From NCBI GenBank assembly GCA_944391635.1, contig CALXUL010000298.1, positions 1 through 6,375 on the forward strand: a stretch of 6,375 bases of DNA, in the 5' to 3' direction. Position 1 is the stretch's first letter, and the number at the start of each line of letters is the position of its first letter. Made by a program: the position numbers and the translations under genes. Shown here piece after piece: positions 1-5,886 of the stretch. Source of the DNA: an uncultured Clostridia bacterium (GTDB taxonomy: Bacteria; Bacillota; Clostridia; UBA1381). The notes under the pieces are model-generated. The model searched no databases, had not been told where the DNA came from, and was given only the letters and a program-made list of their open reading frames with translations.

Positions 1-1866
1 AATGATTGTATTTTCAAAATTGATGATTTTGCCCTGGCTGTCAGCAACACGTCCGTCATCAAGAATCTGCAAAAACAGGTTAAATACTTCCGGATGAGCT
101 TTTTCAATCTCATCAAGCAGAATAACCGAATACGGATTACGCCGAACTTTTTCGGTAAGCTGTCCGGCATCGTCATAGCCTACATACCCGGGCGGCGAAC
201 CAATAAGTTTGGATACCGAATGTTTTTCCATATATTCAGACATGTCAATTCTAATTAACGCATCTTCGTTATTAAACATAACTTCAGCAATAGTTTTTAC
301 AAGCTCGGTTTTTCCAACTCCGGTGGGACCTGCAAAAATAAAGGAAACAGGACGTTTAAGTTTTGAGATATCCGCGCGTCTGCGTCTGATAGCGCGTGCT
401 ACGGCGTTTACTGCCTCATTCTGACCGATTACACGCTTGTGTATGAGATTTTCCAAATCAAGAAGTTTCGACGTTTCATCAAGTGTAAGCTTATGCACAG
501 GTATTTTTGTCCAGCTCTCAATAACCGCGGCAATATCGTCAAAAGTAATCTCGGCTTTTGACGCTTCATCTTCTTTTTGTGTGAGCTGATTTTGAAGTTT
601 TAGCTCTTCACTTTTTAATTCTGCCACTTTCTGATAATCTTCATTTTCTGTGGCGGTTTGTTCATCCTGTGATATATTTTCTAAGCGCTCGCGCAGAAGT
701 TTTGCTTCATAAAGCGCCGTATTTTTTAGATTCACACGGCTGCCGGCTTCGTCAATAACATCAATCGCTTTGTCAGGAAGAAAGCGGTCGGTTATATATC
801 TTTCGCTCATACGGCAGGCTTGCTCGATTATTTCATCACTAATTTTTACCGAATGATAAGTTTCATAATAGTCGCGTATACCTTTTAGGATTTCTATGCT
901 TTCGGAAATACTCGGCTCATCAACAATTACAGGCTGGAATCTCCGTTCAAGAGCAGAGTCTTTTTCGATATGCTTTCGATACTCAGAAAGAGTAGTTGCT
1001 CCTATAATCTGTATTTCGCCGCGGGCAAGAGCAGGTTTTAATATATTTGCTGCACTCATTGCGCCTTCAGCGTCACCGGCAGCGACAATATTATGGATTT
1101 CATCAATCACGAGTACAACATTTCCTGCCTCTTCCGCCTCAGTTAAAAGATTTTTAAGCCGCGCCTCAAATTGACCACGGAACTGAGTGCCGGCAACTAA
1201 TGCAGCAAAATCAATAAGGTATAGCTGCGTATTAAAAAGCTTAGGCGGAACTTTACGCTCGAAAATGCGGCATGCAAGTCCTTCTGCAATTGCAGTTTTG
1301 CCGACGCCGGGTTCCCCTAAAATTACCGGGTTGTTTTTTGAGCGGCGGTTTAGAATTTGTATTACGCGCTCAATCTCTTCATTGCGGTTAATAACCCTAT
1401 CGACCTTTCCGGCTGCCGCTTTAGCAGTAAGATTAATTCCATAGGTATCAAGCAGTGATTTTTTCTGGTTCATACGCGGCTTTTTCTTTTTGTCGTTTGT
1501 GTCTTTGCCGGCGGCATCAGCTGAGGCGGGATTATTTGCACTAAAGAAATTTGACATAAAGGACATAGGGGTGGTAGCGGCTCCGCCCTCGTCAATGTCG
1601 CCGCCTGATAGCTCGCGCAGCATATCATCCATTTTCCCGTCAGCTGCAAGCTCGCCCATATTTTCTGCAAAATCAGCCATTTGACTGTTTAGTGTATCAA
1701 TATCCTCATCACTGATTCCCATCTGTTCTATCATATTATTAAGTGGTGCAATACCGAGCTGTTTTGCGCATGCAAGGCAAAGACCTTCGTTTGTTGTTTT
1801 ATCGCCGTCAATCTTGGCTATGTATATCACAGCCGGATTTTTGTGGCAACGTGAGCATAAATTCAT
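1..1866 (-). CDS. clpE: ClpE-like Hsp100 AAA+ unfoldase (ATP-dependent Clp protease ATP-binding subunit), 3' end outside window
   Basis: A class I Hsp100 ATPase that would unfold damaged proteins and probably feed them to ClpP in the cytoplasm. The 622 residues visible run open to the window edge. An N-terminal zinc finger has Cys4, Cys7, Cys30 and Cys33 (two CxxC pairs) in place of the usual double Clp-N repeat. A low-complexity linker covers about residues 40-135. AAA domain 1 has Walker A GEPGVGKT (184-191), pore loop QFRG (228-231), Walker B Asp255-Glu256 and arginines 308-309. A UVR-like coiled segment lies at about 408-428. AAA domain 2 has Walker A GPTGVGKT (513-520), pore loop GYVG (560-563) and Walker B LLDE (583-586). 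The zinc finger plus UVR segment is the ClpE layout, rather than ClpC or ClpB. The start is ATG at 1866 behind an AAAGGA ribosome site 7 bases upstream. Roughly 150-190 residues, including the region where a ClpP-binding loop would sit, are not visible, so ClpP partnership is inferred. Confidence 0.9.
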   Translation of the reverse strand, partial: MNLCSRCHKNPAVIYIAKIDGDKTTNEGLCLACAKQLGIAPLNNMIEQMGISDEDIDTLNSQMADFAENMGELAADGKMDDMLRELSGGDIDEGGAATTPMSFMSNFFSANNPASADAAGKDTNDKKKKPRMNQKKSLLDTYGINLTAKAAAGKVDRVINRNEEIERVIQILNRRSKNNPVILGEPGVGKTAIAEGLACRIFERKVPPKLFNTQLYLIDFAALVAGTQFRGQFEARLKNLLTEAEEAGNVVLVIDEIHNIVAAGDAEGAMSAANILKPALARGEIQIIGATTLSEYRKHIEKDSALERRFQPVIVDEPSISESIEILKGIRDYYETYHSVKISDEIIEQACRMSERYITDRFLPDKAIDVIDEAGSRVNLKNTALYEAKLLRERLENISQDEQTATENEDYQKVAELKSEELKLQNQLTQKEDEASKAEITFDDIAAVIESWTKIPVHKLTLDETSKLLDLENLIHKRVIGQNEAVNAVARAIRRRRADISKLKRPVSFIFAGPTGVGKTELVKTIAEVMFNNEDALIRIDMSEYMEKHSVSKLIGSPPGYVGYDDAGQLTEKVRRNPYSVILLDEIEKAHPEVFNLFLQILDDGRVADSQGKIINFENTII

Positions 1867-1914
1867 TTAAATTTCCTTTCTTGGATTAGATTTATACCTA
1901 ATTATATTTTTATC

Positions 1915-1943
1915 ATTATACCACATCTGCACAAACCTGCAAA
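1915..1943 (-). promoter_or_regulatory. Probable sigma-A promoter of the clpE-like gene
   Basis: On the minus strand the -10 box is a perfect TATAAT (1915-1920) and the -35 is TTTGCA (1938-1943, four of six consensus bases), separated by 17 bp. Transcription would begin near 1908 and leave a leader of roughly 40 nt before the ATG at 1866. The -10 is strong; the -35 is weak, which would fit a promoter needing help or held low. Confidence 0.6.
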
Positions 1944-2040
1944 GCTTTTTTTATTTTGTTCACAATAAGTTAATTAAAGACGGTAAATACATACAAAATA
2001 TTTTTGAAAAATTAGTAATAAATTGTATAAATTTTATAAA

Positions 2041-2064
2041 CTTAACAATTTTGTAATAATTATT
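2041..2064 (+). repeat. 24-bp direct repeat, copy 1, just upstream of the peptidase promoter
   Basis: It is identical over all 24 bases to the copy at 2104-2127, starting CTTAACAATTTTGTAA and ending in an AT-only tail. It ends 2 bp before the -35 box of the plus-strand promoter, the usual place for an activator or UP-type element. The inner part, TTAACAATTTTGTAA, is an imperfect dyad, as expected for a protein binding site. Its function is inferred from position and exact duplication only. Confidence 0.8.
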
Positions 2065-2066
2065 GC

Positions 2067-2095
2067 TTGAAATGTTACAAAATTAGGGGTATAAT
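2067..2095 (+). promoter_or_regulatory. Sigma-A-type promoter of the M23 peptidase gene
   Basis: TTGAAA (2067-2072), a 17-bp spacer and a perfect TATAAT (2090-2095) give a near-consensus promoter. Start of transcription would fall near 2102, giving a leader of about 93 nt. The spacer holds TTACAAAATT (2075-2084), the inverse of the core of the flanking repeats. A second TATAAT at 2140-2145 could be an alternative start, but no good -35 lies 16-18 bp before it. Confidence 0.75.
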
Positions 2096-2103
2096 CAGTT
2101 TTG

Positions 2104-2127
2104 CTTAACAATTTTGTAATAATTATT
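2104..2127 (+). repeat. 24-bp direct repeat, copy 2, at the start of the peptidase transcript
   Basis: This exact second copy of the element at 2041-2064 lies 63 bp downstream, about six helical turns of B-DNA. It starts just past the predicted transcription start, where a bound repressor would block RNA polymerase. Together the two copies bracket the promoter. An operator pair is the simplest reading; a chance or duplication-derived repeat is the alternative. Confidence 0.8.
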
Positions 2128-2168
2128 CTCATAAAAGCATATAATTGTTTTTAGAAAGTATTACAAAA
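2112..2168 (+). promoter_or_regulatory. 10-bp inverted repeat in the predicted 5' leader of the peptidase mRNA
   Basis: TTTTGTAATA (2112-2121) and TATTACAAAA (2159-2168) are perfect inverse complements separated by 37 nt. They lie after the predicted transcription start and before the ribosome site at 2181. They may form a weak AT-rich stem in RNA, or be a further pair of protein half-sites, since the left arm lies inside repeat copy 2. No known riboswitch class is recognisable. Confidence 0.4.
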
Positions 2169-2180
2169 AAGAAAAGTATG

Positions 2181-2185
2181 AGGAG
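2181..2185 (+). promoter_or_regulatory. Ribosome binding site that selects ATG 2195
   Basis: AGGAG at 2181-2185 lies 9 bases before ATG 2195, a normal distance. It lies only 3 bases before the in-frame TTG at 2189, which is too close. This favours the ATG and a protein two residues shorter than the longest reading. Confidence 0.8.
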
Positions 2186-2194
2186 AACTTGTGG

Positions 2195-3349
2195 ATGAAA
2201 ACAAAAATAATGGCTGCACTGGGTGCAGCAGCATTAGCTGTGGCAGTTTTGCCAAACAGCGTAATGGCATATTGGACAGGTGGATATGAGGTATATGTAA
2301 ACGGCGAAAGCATTGGCATATTAGAAAAAGCCGCACAGGTGGAATCAATGCTTGCGGGGGTAAATGAACAGCTTACAGACGCATATGGTTTTGGTGCGGC
2401 GATTAATCCCGATATAAAATTGACAGCTATGCTGGTTGCAAGTGAAAAGCTTGCTGATGCGCGGACGATTCATAACGGTTTGGCTAAAGCATCAGAGGAT
2501 ATGGGAGAATGTGTTAGAATCACCGTTGATGAAACAGCAACAATATGTGTTGCTAATGATTCAGAGGTTATCGGTACAGTAAAATACTGCACTGATAGGC
2601 TCGGTGTTGAGAATTCACAGACATCGGTAGTTGAATTTATTGGGTGCATGCCTGATATGATGCCAAAATCGCAGATTTTGACAGCTCAAGAGGCTGGCGA
2701 TTATTTAATTGAAAACGGACTTATAACGGTCTGTTCACAAACGGTTGAGGAATCAGAGCGTAAATATATCCCTCAGGCAGTGGAGCAGGAGGATCCTGAA
2801 CTTTATGATGGGGTTAGGAGGACAACATATAAAGGAAGGGACGGAGTCGAAAAGGTAGTATCTGTTAGTCGTTATGTAAATGGTGAATATACGGACACAA
2901 CAGAAAAAAGTGAAATAATAGATTATGGAGAACCAGCAGTAATTAGTGTTGGAACAAAGGCAAGACCTGCAGGGGTAGGGACCGGAAGCTTTATCATGCC
3001 GACATCAGGAAAGATAACTTCGTCGTATGGATCAAGATGGGGACGTATGCATAACGGTATAGATATTGGAGCATCGACAGGTACGCCTGTGTATGCTTCT
3101 GATGACGGGGTTGTAACGTGTTCTGAATATAAAAATTCATATGGGAACCTTGTTAAAATAGACCATGGTAATGGATATGAAACTTATTACGCGCATAATT
3201 CCGAGCTTCTTGTATCAGTAGGTCAGACGGTGAAAAAAGGCGATTTAATTGCTAAGGTAGGCTCAACCGGCAATTCAACAGGTCCTCACTGTCATTTTGA
3301 GATACATTATAACGGCGAAACACAGAATCCTATGAATTATATTAAGTAA
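2195..3349 (+). CDS. Secreted G5-domain M23 family metallopeptidase (LytM-type peptidoglycan endopeptidase)
   Basis: A 384-residue exported zinc peptidase expected to cut peptidoglycan cross-bridges or stem peptides in the cell wall. Residues 1-25 are a signal peptide (Lys2 and Lys4, a hydrophobic Ala/Leu/Val core, cleavage likely after VMA). Residues 26-200 are an extracytoplasmic region; the opening YEVYVNGESIG motif is typical of the N-terminal part of clostridial M23/G5 proteins. A G5 domain spans about 201-256 and ends in VGTK. The M23 domain covers about 270-384. All the expected metal and catalytic residues are present: His286 and Asp290 (HNGID), His334 (YYAH), His365 and His367 (HCH). 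The enzyme should therefore be active, unlike degenerate LytM regulators. The gene is a single transcription unit between its own promoter and a terminator. The exact bond cleaved, and whether it acts in growth, division or sporulation, cannot be told. Confidence 0.93.
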   Translation: MKTKIMAALGAAALAVAVLPNSVMAYWTGGYEVYVNGESIGILEKAAQVESMLAGVNEQLTDAYGFGAAINPDIKLTAMLVASEKLADARTIHNGLAKASEDMGECVRITVDETATICVANDSEVIGTVKYCTDRLGVENSQTSVVEFIGCMPDMMPKSQILTAQEAGDYLIENGLITVCSQTVEESERKYIPQAVEQEDPELYDGVRRTTYKGRDGVEKVVSVSRYVNGEYTDTTEKSEIIDYGEPAVISVGTKARPAGVGTGSFIMPTSGKITSSYGSRWGRMHNGIDIGASTGTPVYASDDGVVTCSEYKNSYGNLVKIDHGNGYETYYAHNSELLVSVGQTVKKGDLIAKVGSTGNSTGPHCHFEIHYNGETQNPMNYIK

Positions 3350-3385
3350 AAATTGCGGCGTTTATTTAGACGCCGCAATTTTTTT
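3348..3385 (+). terminator. Strong intrinsic terminator, probably bidirectional
   Basis: A stem of about 14 bp with a GC-rich core (TTGCGGCGT paired with ACGCCGCAA) and an 8-nt loop is followed by seven T residues (3379-3385). It begins within the stop codon of the peptidase gene. On the opposite strand the same stem is followed by a run of five U, so it may also end transcripts of the convergent nitroreductase gene, whose stop lies about 60 bp away. Confidence 0.92.
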
Positions 3386-3445
3386 GTGTTAAAAATATAA
3401 GTTCTACAAAAATTACGTAGGCTTATTTTTAGAAAAATATGGTTG

Positions 3446-4009
3446 TTAATCTATGAGTATTTCCGACAGCGGGCGTTTTGGGACGTTTAAGACCCCGTCA
3501 GAATCCAGCCAGTATTTTATGCTATCGGATGTTTTTTCTACAGCACGGCTTTTTTGGGAAGGATAGCCGAGTGCAAGCAGATAGAGAAGTCTCATATTAT
3601 CAGGAGGACACAAAATGTCACATAAAGCGTCCCTGTCGATGGCTCCGAGCCAGCAGGATGCAAGTCCGTCCTCATAAGCTCCAAGCATCATATTTGTTAT
3701 AGCAGCTCCTGCGTCACATTCAAACTGCTGCTTTATATTAAGGTCACCGAATACCGCAATATAGGCTGTGGGACGCTCGTTTGGCAATGGGCTTGCGTTA
3801 TCAAGATATGCAGCCCATTTAATATGAGGAAAAATTTGATTTGTCAGCTCTTTGGAGGAGGCAATTTTAAACTTTAACGGCTGGAGATTGCCTCCTGTTG
3901 CCGCCATAGCAGCATATTCAACAAGCTTTAAAAGTTCAGAATAGTTTATTGGCTCTTGTGAAAATTTTCTGATACTGCGCCTGTTCATTATAGCTTCGCG
4001 TATAGTCAT
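3446..4009 (-). CDS. Nitroreductase family protein (FMN-dependent oxidoreductase)
   Basis: A 187-residue cytoplasmic protein of the NfsB/FRase-like nitroreductase superfamily, which bind FMN and use NAD(P)H to reduce nitro, quinone or other electrophilic compounds. Visible marks are the N-terminal FMN phosphate motif RRSIRKF (10-16), the GGNLQP segment (39-44), the helix DAGAAITNMMLGAYEDGLASCW (about 99-120) with the following LGAID, and LALGYP (145-150). It ends with the VPKRPL tail common in short family members. The start is ATG 4009: AAAGGA lies 8 bases upstream, and the gene's promoter lies just beyond it. A longer in-frame reading to 4078 would start upstream of the predicted transcript. 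It is convergent with the M23 gene and divergent from the DUF2264 gene. The physiological substrate is unknown. Confidence 0.92.
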   Translation of the reverse strand: MTIREAIMNRRSIRKFSQEPINYSELLKLVEYAAMAATGGNLQPLKFKIASSKELTNQIFPHIKWAAYLDNASPLPNERPTAYIAVFGDLNIKQQFECDAGAAITNMMLGAYEDGLASCWLGAIDRDALCDILCPPDNMRLLYLLALGYPSQKSRAVEKTSDSIKYWLDSDGVLNVPKRPLSEILID

Positions 4010-4045
4010 AAAATCAGTCCTTTCTGTATTTGTATATCTGTATAA

Positions 4046-4074
4046 ATTGTAGTTTGCCCGCGCTATTTTGTCAA
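4046..4074 (-). promoter_or_regulatory. Sigma-A promoter of the nitroreductase gene
   Basis: On the minus strand a perfect TTGACA (4069-4074), a 17-bp spacer and TACAAT (4046-4051, five of six) form a strong promoter. Transcription would start near 4039, about 30 nt before the ATG at 4009, which supports that start codon. Confidence 0.85.
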
Positions 4075-4093
4075 TCAAAATTTTGGATAAATA

Positions 4094-4122
4094 TTGAATA
4101 TCATATTAATGTGTGATATACT
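4094..4122 (+). promoter_or_regulatory. Extended -10 promoter of the DUF2264-yqeG operon
   Basis: TTGAAT (4094-4099) and TATACT (4117-4122) are 17 bp apart, with TG at 4114-4115 giving an extended -10 (TGaTATACT). Start near 4129 would give a leader of about 48 nt. A TATAAT at 4124-4129 is an alternative -10 but has no -35 at the right distance. The -35 lies only 19 bp from the -35 of the opposing nitroreductase promoter. Confidence 0.6.
4098..4119. repeat. Inverted repeat ATATCA/TGATAT inside the DUF2264 promoter
   Basis: Two 6-bp perfect arms (4098-4103 and 4114-4119) with a 10-bp gap occupy the space between the -35 and -10 boxes of the plus-strand promoter, where a repressor would act. 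A separate palindrome ATATTGAATAT sits at 4091-4101. Both are AT-rich and could be chance; the location is the main reason to list them. Confidence 0.35.
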
Positions 4123-4176
4123 TTATAATAGATTGGTATGCAAAAATTTAAAATATGTTGCCGGGAGGAAAGAAAA

Positions 4177-5886
4177 ATGCACTCCAAAAAAGATTATGAA
4201 GATTTATTGATGAAAATATTAAATCCTGTAAAACCGTATTATTCGCAAGGCAAGGCATATCTTGTGCTTGGTGATACTGCGGCTACATATAGAGATAAAG
4301 CGGCATGGATAGAAGGCTTTTCAAGACCGCTGTGGGGACTTGCGCCGTATTATGCAAATCCTGAAGAAGCTAAAAATAAGGAATTTGCTGATATTTATAC
4401 AGAAGGGTTTAAGAATGGGACAAACCCATTTCACCGCGAGTACTGGGGTGAAATTTCTGATTATGACCAGGTGATTGTTGAAATGGCAGCAATGGGACTG
4501 GCGCTTTTGATTGCACCGGAAACCTTTTTTGCACCGCTTTCCGATGAGGAGAAAGGTAATCTTGCATCCTGGCTTTATACTATTAATGATCATAAATATC
4601 CGGATAATAACTGGGTATTATTTCAGGTTATAGTAAATATAGGACTAAAAAATGTTGGTATGCCCTATAATGATAATATGATAGAATGGGGTATTTCAAA
4701 GGTTGTCAGCTGGTATCTCGGAGACGGCTGGTATAAGGATGGAGCAACAGAGCATTGTGATTATTACGTTGCGTTTGCGATACATTTTTATAGTCTTGTT
4801 TATGCAAAATATATTGAAAAGGCATATCCTGACAGAAGTAACAGAATTAAGGACAGAGCAAAAAGATTTGCTCAGGATTTTATTTACTGGTTTGATAAAA
4901 ACGGGTCTGCAATAGCATATGGTAGGTCGCAAACATATCGTTTTGCGCAGTGCGCGTTCTGGTCTGCTCTTGTTTGGGCGGATGCATCGCCGTTTCCGCT
5001 TGGTGTTGTAAAAGGAATAATTAACAGAAATCTTGAAAATTGGATTAGTTCGCCGATTTTTGATAAGGCAGGTCTGCTTACAATCGGCTATAAATATCCC
5101 AACCTGTTTATGTCGGAGCATTATAATGCGCCCGGCTCACCGTATTGGGCGCTTAAGAGCTTTTTAATATTGGCATTGCCGGAGGATCATGAATTTTTTA
5201 AAGCAGAGGCAAGCGAACTTCCCGAACTTGATTCCGTACATGTCATGGCACCTGCAAAAATGATTGTTACAAATACCGGAGATAACGCAATTCTTTATGC
5301 TAATGGTTTGGGTACGGATGCAGAACATGGTCAAATGGCTGAAAAATATGCTAAATTTGCATATTCGTCAAAATACGGGTTTTCTGTATCGCGTTCTTCA
5401 AGAAGCCCGCAGCAGATGTCGGCGGATTCTACGCTTATGTTTGATGTTAAAGGATACATGTATGTAAACCGTCTGTCAAAATCCTGTGAACTGTTAAGTG
5501 ATAAGAGGCTTAAAATTGTATGGTCTCCTTGCGAAGGGATAGATGTTGAGACAATAATTACACCCTATGCTAATTCACATAAAAGAGAGCATACGATAAA
5601 AGCAGCATTTTCTTGTTTGGCGTATGATACTGGCTTTGCAATAGGCTGGGAAAATGGTGCAGCAAAAATTGAGGTATCTGACGGTGAGGCAAGTGTCGTA
5701 TCTTCTTTGGGAGGATGCAGGGTGTATTCAGAATATGGCGAGGGTGTTGTAATAGATGCTGAGCCGAATACAAACCTTATAAATAACCATACTAAAATAC
5801 CGGCTGTGCTTTATAAAATTCCTATCGGAGAATCTAAAATATCATCAATGATATATGAAATTGACGGAGAAGAACAAGGTGTTTGA
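4177..5886 (+). CDS. DUF2264 domain-containing protein (GH154-related, possible glucuronidase)
   Basis: A 569-residue protein with the hallmarks of the DUF2264 family: AWIEGFSRPLWGLAP (43-57), NNWVLFQVIVN (144-154), DGWYKDG (183-189), CDYYVAFAIHFYSLVYA (194-210), YGRSQTYRFA (248-257), GYKYPNLFMSEHYNAPGSPYW (304-324) and ALPEDHEFFKAE (333-344). The N-terminal two thirds should be an alpha-barrel-like domain; the rest (about 350-569) is beta-rich. From memory, DUF2264 overlaps CAZy family GH154, in which beta-glucuronidase activity has been described, so a carbohydrate-cleaving role is likely but the substrate is inferred. No signal peptide is visible, so it should act in the cytoplasm on imported oligosaccharides. 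ATG 4177 is chosen because GGGAGG (4163-4168) is 8 bases upstream; the in-frame ATG at 4138 lacks a ribosome site. No transporter or other sugar enzyme is in the window. Confidence 0.88.
   Translation: MHSKKDYEDLLMKILNPVKPYYSQGKAYLVLGDTAATYRDKAAWIEGFSRPLWGLAPYYANPEEAKNKEFADIYTEGFKNGTNPFHREYWGEISDYDQVIVEMAAMGLALLIAPETFFAPLSDEEKGNLASWLYTINDHKYPDNNWVLFQVIVNIGLKNVGMPYNDNMIEWGISKVVSWYLGDGWYKDGATEHCDYYVAFAIHFYSLVYAKYIEKAYPDRSNRIKDRAKRFAQDFIYWFDKNGSAIAYGRSQTYRFAQCAFWSALVWADASPFPLGVVKGIINRNLENWISSPIFDKAGLLTIGYKYPNLFMSEHYNAPGSPYWALKSFLILALPEDHEFFKAEASELPELDSVHVMAPAKMIVTNTGDNAILYANGLGTDAEHGQMAEKYAKFAYSSKYGFSVSRSSRSPQQMSADSTLMFDVKGYMYVNRLSKSCELLSDKRLKIVWSPCEGIDVETIITPYANSHKREHTIKAAFSCLAYDTGFAIGWENGAAKIEVSDGEASVVSSLGGCRVYSEYGEGVVIDAEPNTNLINNHTKIPAVLYKIPIGESKISSMIYEIDGEEQGV
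5866..5869 (+). promoter_or_regulatory. Ribosome binding site inside the DUF2264 gene that selects GTG 5879 of yqeG
   Basis: GGAG at 5866-5869 lies 9 bases before GTG 5879. The in-frame ATG at 5855 has no purine-rich site before it, and TTG 5861 none either. The site lies within the last codons of the upstream gene, as in translationally coupled pairs. Confidence 0.65.

Larger units (their letters stand above)
1867..2194. other. Divergent AT-rich intergenic region between clpE and the M23 peptidase gene
   Basis: This 328-bp stretch has no credible gene on either strand. It holds a minus-strand promoter for the Clp gene near its left end, a plus-strand promoter for the peptidase, two exact copies of a 24-bp repeat, several TTTTGTAA motifs in alternating orientation, and the ribosome binding sites of both genes. 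The middle part (about 1960-2040) is very AT-rich with nothing I can name. No CtsR-type tandem GGTCAAA operator and no CIRCE element is visible near the Clp promoter. Confidence 0.8.

Noticed and set aside
2041..2127. WalR (YycF) binding site at the peptidase promoter
   Set aside because: The repeats contain TGTAAT, but the second half-site five bases further on is missing in both copies, and the reverse strand does not fit either.
2189..2194. TTG start two codons upstream of the M23 ATG
   Set aside because: The AGGAG site is only 3 bases from the TTG but 9 bases from ATG 2195, so the ATG is the sensible start.
1867..2194. Insertion-sequence remnant or miniature transposon suggested by the repeated AT-rich DNA
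   Set aside because: The repeats are direct, short and placed around a promoter; there are no terminal inverted repeats, target duplications or transposase fragments.
3386..3445. Small inverted repeat CTAC/GTAG between the terminator and the nitroreductase stop
   Set aside because: The arms are only 4-5 bp in AT-rich sequence without a T-run, too weak for a terminator or operator call.
4010..4078. N-terminal 23-residue extension of the nitroreductase
   Set aside because: It has no ribosome site, lies over the gene's own -10 and -35 boxes, and adds sequence not found before the RRSIRKF motif in the family.
4138..4176. N-terminal 13-residue extension of the DUF2264 protein
   Set aside because: ATG 4138 has no Shine-Dalgarno sequence and lies within about 10 bp of the predicted transcription start, whereas ATG 4177 has a strong GGGAGG.
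4696..5121. 141-codon open frame antisense to the DUF2264 gene
   Set aside because: It lies wholly inside a well-supported gene, has a basic, Arg/Ile/Cys-rich composition typical of antisense reading, and shows no domain.
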